The translations under genes were made by a program, and so were the position numbers. Of a stretch of DNA of 27,554 nucleotides, positions 1 to 7,454 are shown piece by piece. Under the pieces are notes generated by a model. That model ran no database searches and was not told where the DNA came from. It was given only the letters and a program-made list of their open reading frames with translations. Position 1 is the stretch's first letter, and the number at the start of each line of letters is the position of its first letter. The stretch is from DASQQQ01 sp036390995 (GTDB taxonomy: Bacteria; Actinomycetota; UBA4738; HRBIN12), in the NCBI GenBank assembly GCA_036390995.1, contig DASWAT010000205.1, positions 1 through 27,554 on the forward strand, in the 5' to 3' direction.

Positions 1-56
1 GGATGCTCAACGGGTCGGGCCCGGATCACCCGGCTGGACGGCGGGCGGGGGTGGCG

Positions 57-62
57 TACAGT
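57..62 (+). promoter_or_regulatory. -10 element of SARP-type gene
   Basis: The hexamer TACAGT lies 18 nt before the ATG at 81 and matches the TACnnT type seen repeatedly in this window. Transcription would start near 69, leaving a leader of about 12 nt that carries the GGGAGGG at 69-75. No convincing -35 is visible. Confidence 0.4.
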
Positions 63-80
63 GTCAACGGGAGGGACGCC

Positions 81-3034
81 ATGCGGTTCGGCATCTTGGG
101 GCCGCTCCGCGTGAGTTCCAAGGCGGGCGTGCTCGACCTCGGAGCTCCTGCGCAGCGCGGGCTCCTAGCGGTGCTGCTGACCTCGCCTGACGTCCCGGTC
201 TCGGACGATCGGCTGATCCTCGAGCTGTGGGGTGACGACCCCCCACCCAGCGCGCATCACCAGCTTCAGGTCTACGTGTCCCGGCTGCGTGGGCTGCTCG
301 GGGAGCTGCCGGACGGTCCCCGCATCGTCCGCGACGGCGCCGGGTACACGCTCCGCGTCGGGTCGAAGGAGCTCGACGCCGAGCGTTTCGTGGCGGCGAT
401 CGCGCGGGGCCGGGAGCTTGAGGACCGCGACCCCGAGGCCGCCGAGCACGTCCTGGCGGGCGCGATTCGGCTGTGGCGGGGCGCGCCCTTCGCCGACCTC
501 CCCGAGCCCCCACCGGCGGTGCGCGATCTGGCTGAGTACCTGGAGCGGCAGCACCAGGAGGCGCGCGAGACCTGGATCAACGTCCGCCTGCAACTCGGCA
601 GGCACCGCGAGCTCATCCCCGAGCTCGCCGGCCTGGTGGCGCGCCACCCCTACGACGAGGCCCTGCACGCGCAGCTCATGCTCGCGCAGTACCGGTGCGG
701 CCGGCAGGCGGAGGCGCTGGAGACGGCCCGAGCGCTCCAGACCAGGCTGCGGGAGGACCTGGGGGTCGAGCCCTCCTCGAACGTCCGCGATCTGTATCGC
801 GACATCCTGCTCCAGGCTCCCCACCTCGCCCTCGAACCTCCAGAGCCGCCTGGCAACCTCCCGGGCCGGCTCACCTCGTTCGTGGGACGAACCCTCGAGG
901 TCCGAGAGGTGGCCGAGCTGCTGCTCGCGAATCGTCTTATGACTCTGACCGGCCCAGGCGGGATCGGAAGACCCGGCTCGCGATCGAGGTTGCCCAGCAG
1001 CTGCGGTCGCGGTTCCCCGGCGGGGTGTGGTGGATCGATCTGGCCCGGGTGACCGATCCCGATATCGTCCCTGACGAGGTGGCAGGCGTCCTCGGCGTGA
1101 TCGCCACGCCCGGGACGGGAGTCCACGAGACGGTCGCTCGGGCGTTCAGCCGCCGGAAGGCGCTGCTGCTGTTCGACAACTGCGAGCATATGGCGACGGC
1201 GGTCGGAGCGTTTGTGGCGGGCTTCCTGGAGGCCACCACGGGGCCTCGGATACTCGCAACGAGCCGCGCGCCCATCCGCATCGAAGGCGAGCGGCTCTGG
1301 ACGGTGCCCGCGCTGAGTCTGCCTGCTGAAGGGAGCTCCGCCGCCGAGGTTGCCGACTCCGACGCCGTGCGCCTGTTCCTCGAGCGAGGGCGCGCGGTCA
1401 ACTCCTCGTTCGCGCTCGACGCCGGCAATGCGCCGGCGGTGGCGGAGGTGTGCCGCAGGCTCGACGGCCTCTCCCTCGCCATCGAGATGGCCGCGGCCAG
1501 TCTCCCCGTCTTGACGCCGCAGGAGATCGTCCGCCACATGGATGAGCGAATCGCGTTCCTGAAGCTTCCGGCGGCAGGCAGGCTCACGCGTCACTTGACG
1601 CTGGAAGCGGCTATCGACGCGAGCTATGCGCTCCTGTCCGAGAGCGAGCGGACGTTCTTTGAGCGGCTCTCGGTCTTCGTGGGGCCCTTCGACCTCGACG
1701 GGGCTGCCGTGGTGGGCTTCATCGAACGGGAGCCCTCGAGCCGTGCCCTGGCCGCCGTCACCGCGCTCGTCGATGCGTCGATGCTCACCCCCGAGCGGGA
1801 TGGCGAGCAGACCCGATACCGCCTGCTCGAGACCTTGCGCGAGTTCGGAGCGGCCCGCCTACGGGAGTGCAACGGGGAGGACGAGGCGCGGCGGGCCCAC
1901 GCCGACTGTCACCTGGATCTCGCCGCTCGAGCGGGAGCCGTCCTCGGCACCCCGGAGTTCACCCAGTGGATGGACCGTCTCGCGCAGAGCTACGCCGAGC
2001 TTCGGGCGGCGCTCGACTGGTCGCTCCAGCACCAGCCTCGGGCGGTGACCATGCGAGCCGCGCCAGCCCTTCGAGAGTTCTGGTACCGGCGAGGGGACCT
2101 AGGCGAGGCCCGGCGATGGGCGGCGCGGATGCTCGAAGGCGATGTCGAGTCCGTGCCGTCCGGTCTGCTGGCCGAGGTCCACATCGCGGCCTCCTACTCC
2201 GCGGCCATCAGTGCTCCTGACTTCCCGGCGGCCGTCTGGCATGGCGACGAGGCCGTGCGACTGGCCCGCGTGGCCGGCTCCGGTCACGGCCTGGTCATCG
2301 CACTGTGGTCGCGGGCCCTGGTCGACTTCGCCCTCGGCAACCTGGACTCGATGCGGCGGTACGCGATCGAGGCTCTTGCCACGTGCGACCGGGGCGGCGA
2401 CCGGTGGGGACGTGCGGGGCCGCTCACGGCCCTGGGTTTCGCCTCTCTCTATGGCGGGTCGCCGGACGAAGCCCGCCCCCGGTTCGAGGAGGCGCTCCCC
2501 CTCTACCGCGAGCTCGGCGACGTCGGCAACCTCGTCCTCACGGCGCTTGCACCCCTGACCATGACCGCCCTCCTTCAGAAGGACCTGCAGGCCGCGGAGC
2601 GGTACGCGACCGAAGCCCTCGAGCTCGCGAGCGACACCGGATGGGAGGCCTCGGCCCTCGTCTGGTACGGCGAAATGCTGACCGAGCTGGGCGATGCCGA
2701 CGCGGCCGAGGCCGCCACGGTGCGGGCGCTTCGGGTCGCCCTCGACGCCGGACTCGAGAACTGGTTCCGGTGGGGGTTGAGGAACCTCGCGCGGGCCGCC
2801 GCCGAACGGGGTCGGTGCGAAGACGCGGCCGTCCTCCTCGCCGCCTCCCGCCGCAACATGCCCGCCTACGGCCTCGACCCCAACGTCTACGGCCCGATCG
2901 AGGAGCGATGCCGAGAGGCGCTCGGCGACAGCCGGTTCGACCACCTCGCCGCGCAAGGCGAGGCGATGACCCACGATCAACTCATGGACCTCGTCGGCGC
3001 TGATGAACGTCGAAGCGCGCCCACTGCCGGCTGA
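81..3034 (+). CDS. AfsR/SARP-type transcriptional regulator with BTAD, NB-ARC and TPR regions (frame broken near 967)
   Basis: This is a large signal-transducing activator of the SARP/LAL-like class. The N-terminus (MRFGILGPLRV) is an OmpR-type winged helix of about 95 residues. It is followed by a BTAD helical domain to about residue 245, an NB-ARC/STAND ATPase from about residue 275, and a TPR-rich C-terminus. The ATG at 81 follows GGGAGGG with 5 nt spacing. The reading frame switches at about 967. Before it the protein reads LTGPGGIG and after it KTRLAIEVAQQ, so adding one base between 967 and 968 restores a Walker A motif (GPGGIGKTR) and a protein of about 984 residues. A Walker B-like stretch (ALLLFDNCE) and an ATSRAP sensor follow in the second frame. 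A sequencing or assembly error in a G run is the simplest explanation; a true pseudogene cannot be excluded. Its target genes are unknown. The 3' end abuts mobile-element debris. Confidence 0.85.
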
Positions 3035-3104
3035 ACTTCACGTGATGGACAAGGGAGGAGATCCCGCCGAGGTACGAAGATCCCGGCGCTCGTGCGAGCA
3101 CCGG
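3031..3104 (+). pseudogene. C-terminal scrap of a large serine recombinase (older element)
   Basis: These ~75 bp resemble the last part of the recombinase relic at about 4921-5000. The block with GAACTTCACGTGATG matches GAGCTTCGCGTGATG. The block around 3075-3103 (AAGATCCCGGCGCT, then GCACCGGAG) matches 4963-4992. In translation this is ELHVMDK, then, after a one-base insertion, KIPALVRAPE, against ELRVMSR and KIPALVRAPE in the second copy. It starts right at the stop codon of the upstream regulator. Nothing else of this recombinase remains. Confidence 0.55.
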
Positions 3105-3449
3105 AGTGGAGTGGACTCCCGGGCGTGGAGAGTCCCCGTCGAGTCCCCCATTGAGGACCGGACGGCCGGAAGATCGGGGGAGGAATTGGGGACTCCGCTC
3201 CTGGACGATCCACAGAACCGGATCCGTATGGGAACTCTGCGGGAATTCGGTGGGGACAGCCTTACCCGGTGCTTCCAGCTCCGCGGGAACTCAGCGGGAA
3301 CAGCGGCATGGCGCGCTTTCGTCGCCGGACTGCCGGAGCCCCGCATCGGGGGAGGAACCGGGGAGCCCCACACGGCAGGATTTCCGGCGGATTTGGCGGG
3401 AAGCCGGGCCGAACCCGGGTCCGCAAGGTGAGAGGCGCCCCGTGATGAC
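3105..3449. other. Non-coding element DNA with short direct repeats
   Basis: No credible gene is seen here. The stretch contains two copies of a 16-mer differing at one base (3230-3245 and 3285-3300). It also contains an imperfect ~24-bp repeat starting ATCGGGGGAGGAA (3173-3196 and 3345-3368) and an inverted pair GAGTCCCC / GGGGACTC (3141-3148 and 3188-3195). It lies between two recombinase remnants, so it probably belongs to the integrated element. Iterons, att-arm sites or an oriT remnant are possible but unproven. Confidence 0.45.
3230..3300 (+). repeat. Pair of 16-bp direct repeats, 55 bp apart
   Basis: GGGAACTCTGCGGGAA at 3230-3245 recurs as GGGAACTCAGCGGGAA at 3285-3300, with one mismatch. 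The spacing of 55 bp is about five helical turns. The repeats sit in non-coding DNA of the decayed element, where iteron-like or recombinase-arm sites would be expected. Confidence 0.6.
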
Positions 3450-3625
3450 GTGGGGCAGGAGATCGAGCTGGCAGAGCCGAACTTCATCCCCCTCGCCCAT
3501 GAGGAGGCGGCCGAGGCCGTCCGCCTCCTCGCCGCCCTGATCCGGGCTGTCCCCGCTCGGCCGTCCGCCTCCCCGGTTCCTCCTCCCCGAGAGAGCCCCT
3601 CCCCCGCCGATCTTGCCGATGGCTC
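3450..3625 (+). pseudogene. Remnant of a short element-borne ORF
   Basis: From a GTG at 3450 the frame reads EIELAEPNFIPLAHEEA and then EAVRLLAALIRAVP before turning into low-complexity Pro/Ser/Ala sequence. The leading ~35 residues have natural amphipathic composition and resemble the short proteins often encoded near actinobacterial serine recombinases; I recognise the style, not a named family. The frame stays open to 3986 but the later part does not look like protein. No good ribosome binding site is visible. Function unknown. Confidence 0.35.
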
Positions 3626-3784
3626 ACCGTCGGCTCCACAAGACAGCGGCAGAGTGGAGCGCCGTAACGCCGCAGGTGACGGGCAGCGAGCGGGCCTCCG
3701 GTGCGCGGCCGACGGTCCTCAGGACTGCTTCGATCTTCCTCGCAGTCCCTCGAACCTTCGGGGGGGCATGAGGATCGTGAGAGG

Positions 3785-4221
3785 GCAAGGAAGGTCCGTA
3801 GCGTCAGCAGACGAGTGGCGCTCGATCAGCTGTCTTCGACGGACCGAGAGATCGTGGCCGTGCTCTCGTAGCATCGCGTGGCGACGACGCAGCAGATCAG
3901 CACGGTGGTGGAATTGCCCGAGCGGACTGCCCGCTCGATCGCCTGTGGAGGCTCGGGATGTGCGGGGGACACCAACCGTACGCTGACCAGGTATCGGCCC
4001 CGTACCACTGGTGGCCATCCCGGCTCGCCGACGCGTTCCACCGGGGACGAGAGCTCCCGCGGGGAGGGGAGCGGGAGGAACCCCAGGAGCAGTTCCTTCG
4101 CCACGCCGCGGCCATTACCGGCCTCTACGTGGCGTTGGTGCGCCTCGTGCCCACGCTCGGGTGGGAGCTGCTCGCGTGCTCGCGCGAGGTGGAGACCCGG
4201 GAGGAGTTCACCCTCGGGGAT
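3785..4221 (+). pseudogene. Broken replication-relaxation family protein (Replic_Relax-like)
   Basis: Two frames together resemble the winged-helix Replic_Relax family found on actinobacterial integrative elements. From 3785 one frame reads LDQLSSTDREIVAVLS, then an amber stop at 3869-3871, then HRVATTQQISTVVELPERTA. After a frameshift near 3930 a second frame reads DRLWRLGMCGGHQPYAD, APYHWWPSRLADAF, EQFLRHAAAITGLYVAL and LGWELLACSREVETREEFT. The pattern of an N-terminal winged helix, a conserved His-Trp-Trp segment and a long middle helix fits the family as I know it. The gene is disabled by one stop and at least one frameshift, and its 3' end is fused to recombinase sequence near 4221, suggesting an internal deletion of the element. 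Confidence 0.6.
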
Positions 4222-5000
4222 CGAGTTTCGCGGGACTACCCACCCGGGCCTGCATGAGGCCTTGGTGGACTCCGCGACGTTCGAGGCGGCGAGGCGGATC
4301 CTCGGCGAACGGGGGGAGTCGCAGGCACTTCGGCGGGCTCATCCCACCGAGTACCTGCTGTCCGGGGTGATCCGGTGCGGCCGGTGCCGACGCGCTTACG
4401 TCGGAACGTCCGCGCACGGGCGTCGGGGCTTGTATCACTACTACGTCTGCTCCACTCGCTACCGGTACGGGACCGAGCACTGCCCAGGCGATCGTCTGCC
4501 CAAGGACGCGCTTGAGGAAGCGGTCATCGAACAGATGCAGGACGTGTACCGAGACAGCTCGCTGATCGAGCACGCCTTGGCGGATGCGGCCGCTGACGGC
4601 GAGCCGGCCGAGGACGCCGCCCGGCGACTGGGCGGCATCCGGCAGGAACTCGCCGGCGCGAAGCGATCGCTCGATCGCTACTTCGCAGCGTTCGAGGAGG
4701 GATCGCTCTCCCCCGCCGACTGCCAGGAGCGGATCGCCAAGCTGAAAGCCCGAATCGACGCGCTGATCGCCGAGGAGGCCTCCCTCACGCAGCGGGAAAC
4801 AGAAGGCACCCCGGAGACTCCGAGCGCCGTCGACGTGGCCGAATGGGCGAGGGAACTCGGGACACTCCTCCGTGCAGGAACGGCGCAACAGCGGAAGGCG
4901 CTCTTCCGTCTGCTCGTCAAGGAGCTTCGCGTGATGAGTCGGGACGAAATCTTGCCCACGTACAAGATCCCGGCGCTGGTTCGCGCACCGGAAGGTCAAG
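4222..5000 (+). pseudogene. Large serine recombinase, C-terminal part only
   Basis: The frame starting IEFRGTTHPGLHEALVD matches the recombinase domain of large serine integrases. It is followed by a zinc beta-ribbon (CGRC, then C-x9-C in the YYVCSTRYRYGTEHC stretch), a long coiled coil rich in Ala/Arg/Glu (about 4590-4800), and the usual C-terminal tail (LPTYKIPALVRAPEG). The whole N-terminal resolvase domain with its catalytic serine is absent; replication-relaxation sequence is joined in its place. Intact relatives are roughly 450-550 residues, and only about 260 remain. There is no stop before the tRNA: the frame runs on antisense through tRNA-Ala, giving the well-known artefactual GFEPPTPAVRRQ tail. 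This suggests that integration used the 3' end of the tRNA gene. Not functional. Confidence 0.8.
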
Positions 5001-5074
5001 TGGAGGTGAGCGGATTTGAACCGCCGACCCCTGCCGTGCGAAGGCAGTGCTCTACCGGACTGAGCTACACCCCC
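5001..5074 (-). tRNA. tRNA-Ala, anticodon CGC
   Basis: Read on the minus strand, the 74-nt cloverleaf has acceptor GGGGGTG paired to CACCTCC. It has a GCTC/GAGC D-stem, an anticodon stem CTGCC/GGCAG with loop TTCGCAC (anticodon CGC, reads GCG), and a T-arm GGCGG-TTCAAAT-CCGCT. Discriminator is A. The G3-U70 wobble, the main identity element of alanine tRNAs, is present. No CCA is encoded. The 3' end directly abuts the recombinase relic. Confidence 0.95.
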
Positions 5075-5084
5075 GGGACGGGCC

Positions 5085-5093
5085 AGCGTAGCA
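5085..5093 (-). promoter_or_regulatory. Extended -10 of tRNA-Ala
   Basis: On the minus strand the sequence TGCTACGCT has the extended -10 form TGnTAnnnT. It ends 10 nt before the first base of the mature tRNA at 5074. No clear -35 is seen, as expected for an extended -10 promoter. Confidence 0.5.
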
Positions 5094-5153
5094 GAGGACG
5101 GTCGGCGCTCCCCCACGTCGCTCGGGGGTTCCCCCTCCATGATGGATGGACGC

Positions 5154-6034
5154 ATGGACGGTTCCGGACACGCCGCGGGCGTCGGAGGCATCCTCCTGAC
5201 CGCGTTCCTCCTGGGTGCGCTGCACGGCGTCACGCCCGACGAGCACACCTGGCCGATCACGCTGAGCTACGCCGTCGGCGGCGCGTCGGGCCGGAGAGGG
5301 TGCGGGCCGCCGTGTCCTTCTCGCTGGCCTTCGCCCTCCAGCGAGCCCTCGCCTCCGAGCTCGCCTACCTGGCGCTCGCGCGGGTGCTGGAGAACCGCAC
5401 GTTCAACGCGGCCACCGACGCCGTGGTCGGGGCGATCATGGCCGGGTCCGGCCTGTACGTGCTGCGCATCGGACGCGATCTGCACCTGACCGAAGGCCTC
5501 GAGCGGTTGCTCCACCGGCTCGCGCGGCTCGGCCGGGAAGAGGAGCTGGGGCCGGAGTCGCCCGTCCCGATCGGGATGACGCTCGTCCACGGGTTCATCG
5601 CCGGGTGGGGAACGGGAGCCTTCGCGCTCATCGTCTACACGAAGCTCGCTCCGGCCATGCCCTTCGCCGCGGTGGCGTTCCTGCCGGGACTCGTGTTCGG
5701 CGTGGGAACCATGATCGTGCAGGGAGCCTTCGGCGCGATGTTCGGCGCGTGGATGCGCACGCGCGGACTGGGCGAGGCTGCGATCACCCAGGTCGCGCGC
5801 TCGGTTGCCGGACGCACGCTCCTGGTCGGAGGTCTTGCCTTCGGCGTGTGGGGTCTGGCCGAGCTGCTCTTCCCCGGCGCGACGACCGGACCGAGCGACG
5901 GGTTCGCCACCGGGATCCACGTGCCGGGGTTCGACCGCGTCGACGCCGGGACGGTCCTGGTGGCGGTGGTCTTCGTCGTGGCCGCGGTCAGTTTCGTGCG
6001 CGCCGCGCGCAGGGGCGTCGGCAGGCAAGACTGA
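5154..6034 (+). CDS. Polytopic membrane protein resembling NicO/UreH/TauE-type exporters (frame broken near 5300)
   Basis: This is a six- to seven-helix membrane protein of about 293 residues. The first helix carries GALHGVTPDEHTWPIT, a His/Asp/Glu-rich signature like the HGxxPDH motifs of nickel/cobalt and UreH-type transporters. A second His-Gly (MTLVHGFIAGWGTGA) occurs at the matching place in the second half. The frame changes at about 5300: SYAVGGASGRRG in the first frame continues as VRAAVSFSLAFALQRA in another. Adding one G to the GGG run at 5298-5300 joins them, so an assembly error is likely. The start could be 5139, 5142 or 5154; no strong ribosome binding site decides it. Substrate is unknown; metal efflux is only a guess. 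The gene lies just upstream of tRNA-Ala and is convergent with the translin gene. Confidence 0.65.
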
Positions 6035-6045
6035 GAGCGCCGTCG

Positions 6046-6061
6046 CCCGGGATGCCCCGGG
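6046..6061. terminator. Hairpin between convergent genes
   Basis: CCCGGG-ATGC-CCCGGG forms a perfect 6-bp stem with a 4-nt loop. It sits in the 28-bp gap between the stop codons of the membrane-protein gene (plus) and the translin gene (minus). There is no T-run, so it may act as a weak bidirectional terminator or 3'-end stabiliser. Confidence 0.4.
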
Positions 6062-6062
6062 G

Positions 6063-6695
6063 TCAGGATCCCAGGACGTCTCTCGCGTGGCGGTCGATCG
6101 CGTCCCGGAGCTGGCGCTGGACGATGGCGATGGACAGGTCGCCGCGGGTCCTCTCGATGAGGCTCCGGGCCACGTCGGTGGACCGGCGGAGGTTCCCGGT
6201 GATCGCGTCCGGGTAGTCCATCGACACCAACACGTAGTAGATGTCGTCCATCGCCGACAGGACGGCCTCGCCGCGGTCGACCTCGCCGTGCCGGAGCAGA
6301 TCGAGGATGTGGCGGCGGGCCTCGCCGATCGCCTCGGCCATCCCGTTCAGGTACGGGGCGTCCTCCACGCCGACCTGCTCGGGCGTGGGCAACGCGGCGC
6401 CGGTGATGACCGCCTCGGTGAGCCGGGCCTCCGCGTACTCCTTCTGAGCGTCTTGCAGGTACCCGGCGAACCGGATCTCGGGGTGGTCGCGAACGGCGTC
6501 GAGTCCTTCCTCGATCGCCTCCCGCGCCTCGTCCATCAGCCGGTGCGCGATGTCCCACTCCTGGCGGTGGATCGCCCGGATCCCGTTCGCGCACGAGCGG
6601 ATGGCTCGGCGCGCTGCCGGGAGCGCGCGCTCGCGCGCCTGCATGCGCTCGTCGAAACGACGGCGGAACCCGTCGGAGATGCCGCCGAGATCCAT
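6063..6695 (-). CDS. Translin-family protein
   Basis: This 210-residue, almost all-helical protein matches the translin/TRAX family. Characteristic blocks are FAGYLQDAQKEYAEA (about 105-120), the LPTPEQVGVEDAPYLNGMAE stretch, RRHILDLLRHGEVDRGE, and the C-terminal VSMDYPDAITGNLRRSTDV followed by RSLIERTRGDLS. Eukaryotic translin forms an octameric ring that binds single-stranded nucleic acid, and with TRAX gives the C3PO RNase. Archaeal and scattered bacterial members are known but little studied. The acidic residues in the YLQDAQKEYAEA segment are in the right region for a TRAX/archaeal-type active site; whether they align with catalytic residues cannot be settled by eye. The ATG at 6695 lies only 9 nt after the stop of the SepX-like gene, so the two are probably cotranscribed. 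Confidence 0.85.
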   Translation of the reverse strand: MDLGGISDGFRRRFDERMQARERALPAARRAIRSCANGIRAIHRQEWDIAHRLMDEAREAIEEGLDAVRDHPEIRFAGYLQDAQKEYAEARLTEAVITGAALPTPEQVGVEDAPYLNGMAEAIGEARRHILDLLRHGEVDRGEAVLSAMDDIYYVLVSMDYPDAITGNLRRSTDVARSLIERTRGDLSIAIVQRQLRDAIDRHARDVLGS

Positions 6696-6704
6696 CGTCG
6701 AAGT

Positions 6705-7283
6705 CTAGACGCGGGCGACGCCAACGCGCCCGGCCGGCCGAACCACCACGTTCCCGACGTCGTCGGGGTCGAGCGCGCCGAGCCCGTTGAACGACGGACG
6801 GGCCACGGGCCCGTCGCCGACGTACCGGTGGCGCGCCTGCTTCGGCGCGTGCCGGGGCGCCTGAGCCTGCCGAACGCGCTCCTGGGCGACCGGGAGCACG
6901 CTTCGGTGCTTGAGGGAAAGGAGCAGCCATACGTACGCGCCGAGCACCATCAGCAACGCGGCGGTCGCGTACCACATCGCGTGCAGGGGCGGCACGAGTC
7001 CGATCAGGAACGTGAGGCCGATGCTCTCCATGAGGAAGACGAACACCCGGCGCCGGCGCTCGCGAGCACGAGCCTTCGCCCGCTGCCGCGGCCCGAGGAA
7101 TGCGATGCCCTTGCGCGGTGTGATGATCCACCGACCCGCGCCGGTTCCTTCGGTTCCCGCGAGCAGCTCCATGTTTCGCTCGAAATCCTCCACGCTTCGG
7201 TTCTCCGAGGCCTTCTTACGCGTTCCTGGGAGGAAGAAGGCGGCCCATATCATGCCCAAGGCCGCGAGCATCAGCCAACTCAT
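6705..7283 (-). CDS. sepX: SepX/GlpR-like divisome membrane protein
   Basis: This 192-residue protein starts MSWLMLAALGMIWAAFFLP, an N-terminal membrane helix. A basic cytoplasmic stretch follows (RKKASENRSVEDFERNMELL, then RQRAKARARERRRR). Two further helices lie at about 85-105 and 107-128, and a basic, disordered tail follows. This architecture, including the helix ending in FLP and the RRRVFVFL start of the second helix, resembles Streptomyces SepX and Corynebacterium GlpR, which stabilise the Z-ring and bind the MoeA-like protein Glp. Linkage to galU and the moeA-like gene here matches the actinobacterial galU-glp-glpR neighbourhood. The frame is open upstream to 7376, but that extension overlaps the promoter, so ATG 7283 is preferred. 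Homology is low by eye; context carries much of the call. Confidence 0.6.
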   Translation of the reverse strand: MSWLMLAALGMIWAAFFLPGTRKKASENRSVEDFERNMELLAGTEGTGAGRWIITPRKGIAFLGPRQRAKARARERRRRVFVFLMESIGLTFLIGLVPPLHAMWYATAALLMVLGAYVWLLLSLKHRSVLPVAQERVRQAQAPRHAPKQARHRYVGDGPVARPSFNGLGALDPDDVGNVVVRPAGRVGVARV

Positions 7284-7341
7284 CCCCAGCCCCCTGTCCG
7301 CGGGTATCCCCGGTCCGCCACAACATGTGGGCTGGAACCGC

Positions 7342-7370
7342 ACGCTAACACCTACATCTAGCGTGCTCAA
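7342..7370 (-). promoter_or_regulatory. Sigma70-type promoter overlapped by a palindrome, for sepX-translin
   Basis: On the minus strand, -35 TTGAGC (7365-7370), a 17-bp spacer and -10 TAGCGT (7342-7347) form the best-matching vegetative promoter in the window. It would give a leader of about 50 nt before ATG 7283. Perfect 8-bp arms GCACGCTA (7340-7347) and TAGCGTGC (7359-7366), 11 nt apart, cover the -10 and the downstream edge of the -35, as an operator would. Confidence 0.6.
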
Positions 7371-7454
7371 ACACATCCATGTGATTCACGACAACTTGTC
7401 CACGAACGTCCGGAGCGCCGCCGAGTCGGCTCCTGCACGACAAGGCGGGCGTGG
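7371..7454. promoter_or_regulatory. Cluster of small palindromes upstream of the sepX promoter
   Basis: Three adjoining palindromes lie just upstream of the -35: CACAT-CC-ATGTG (7372-7383), GTGA-T-TCAC (7381-7389) and GACAA-C-TTGTC (7390-7400). The stretch is unusually AT-rich for this genome. It separates moaC from the sepX-like gene and may bind a regulator. None forms a terminator with a T-run. Confidence 0.35.

Noticed and set aside
3878..6034. A continuous 718-residue frame joining recombinase-like and membrane-transporter sequence
   Set aside because: It reads antisense through the tRNA-Ala gene and then through about 200 bp of the wrong frame before entering the transporter by frameshift. 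It is at least three unrelated pieces, not one protein.
7340..7366. The 8-bp-arm inverted repeat as a rho-independent terminator of moaC
   Set aside because: There is no T-run after it on the minus strand, and it coincides with a good -35/-10 pair for the next gene, so an operator fits better.
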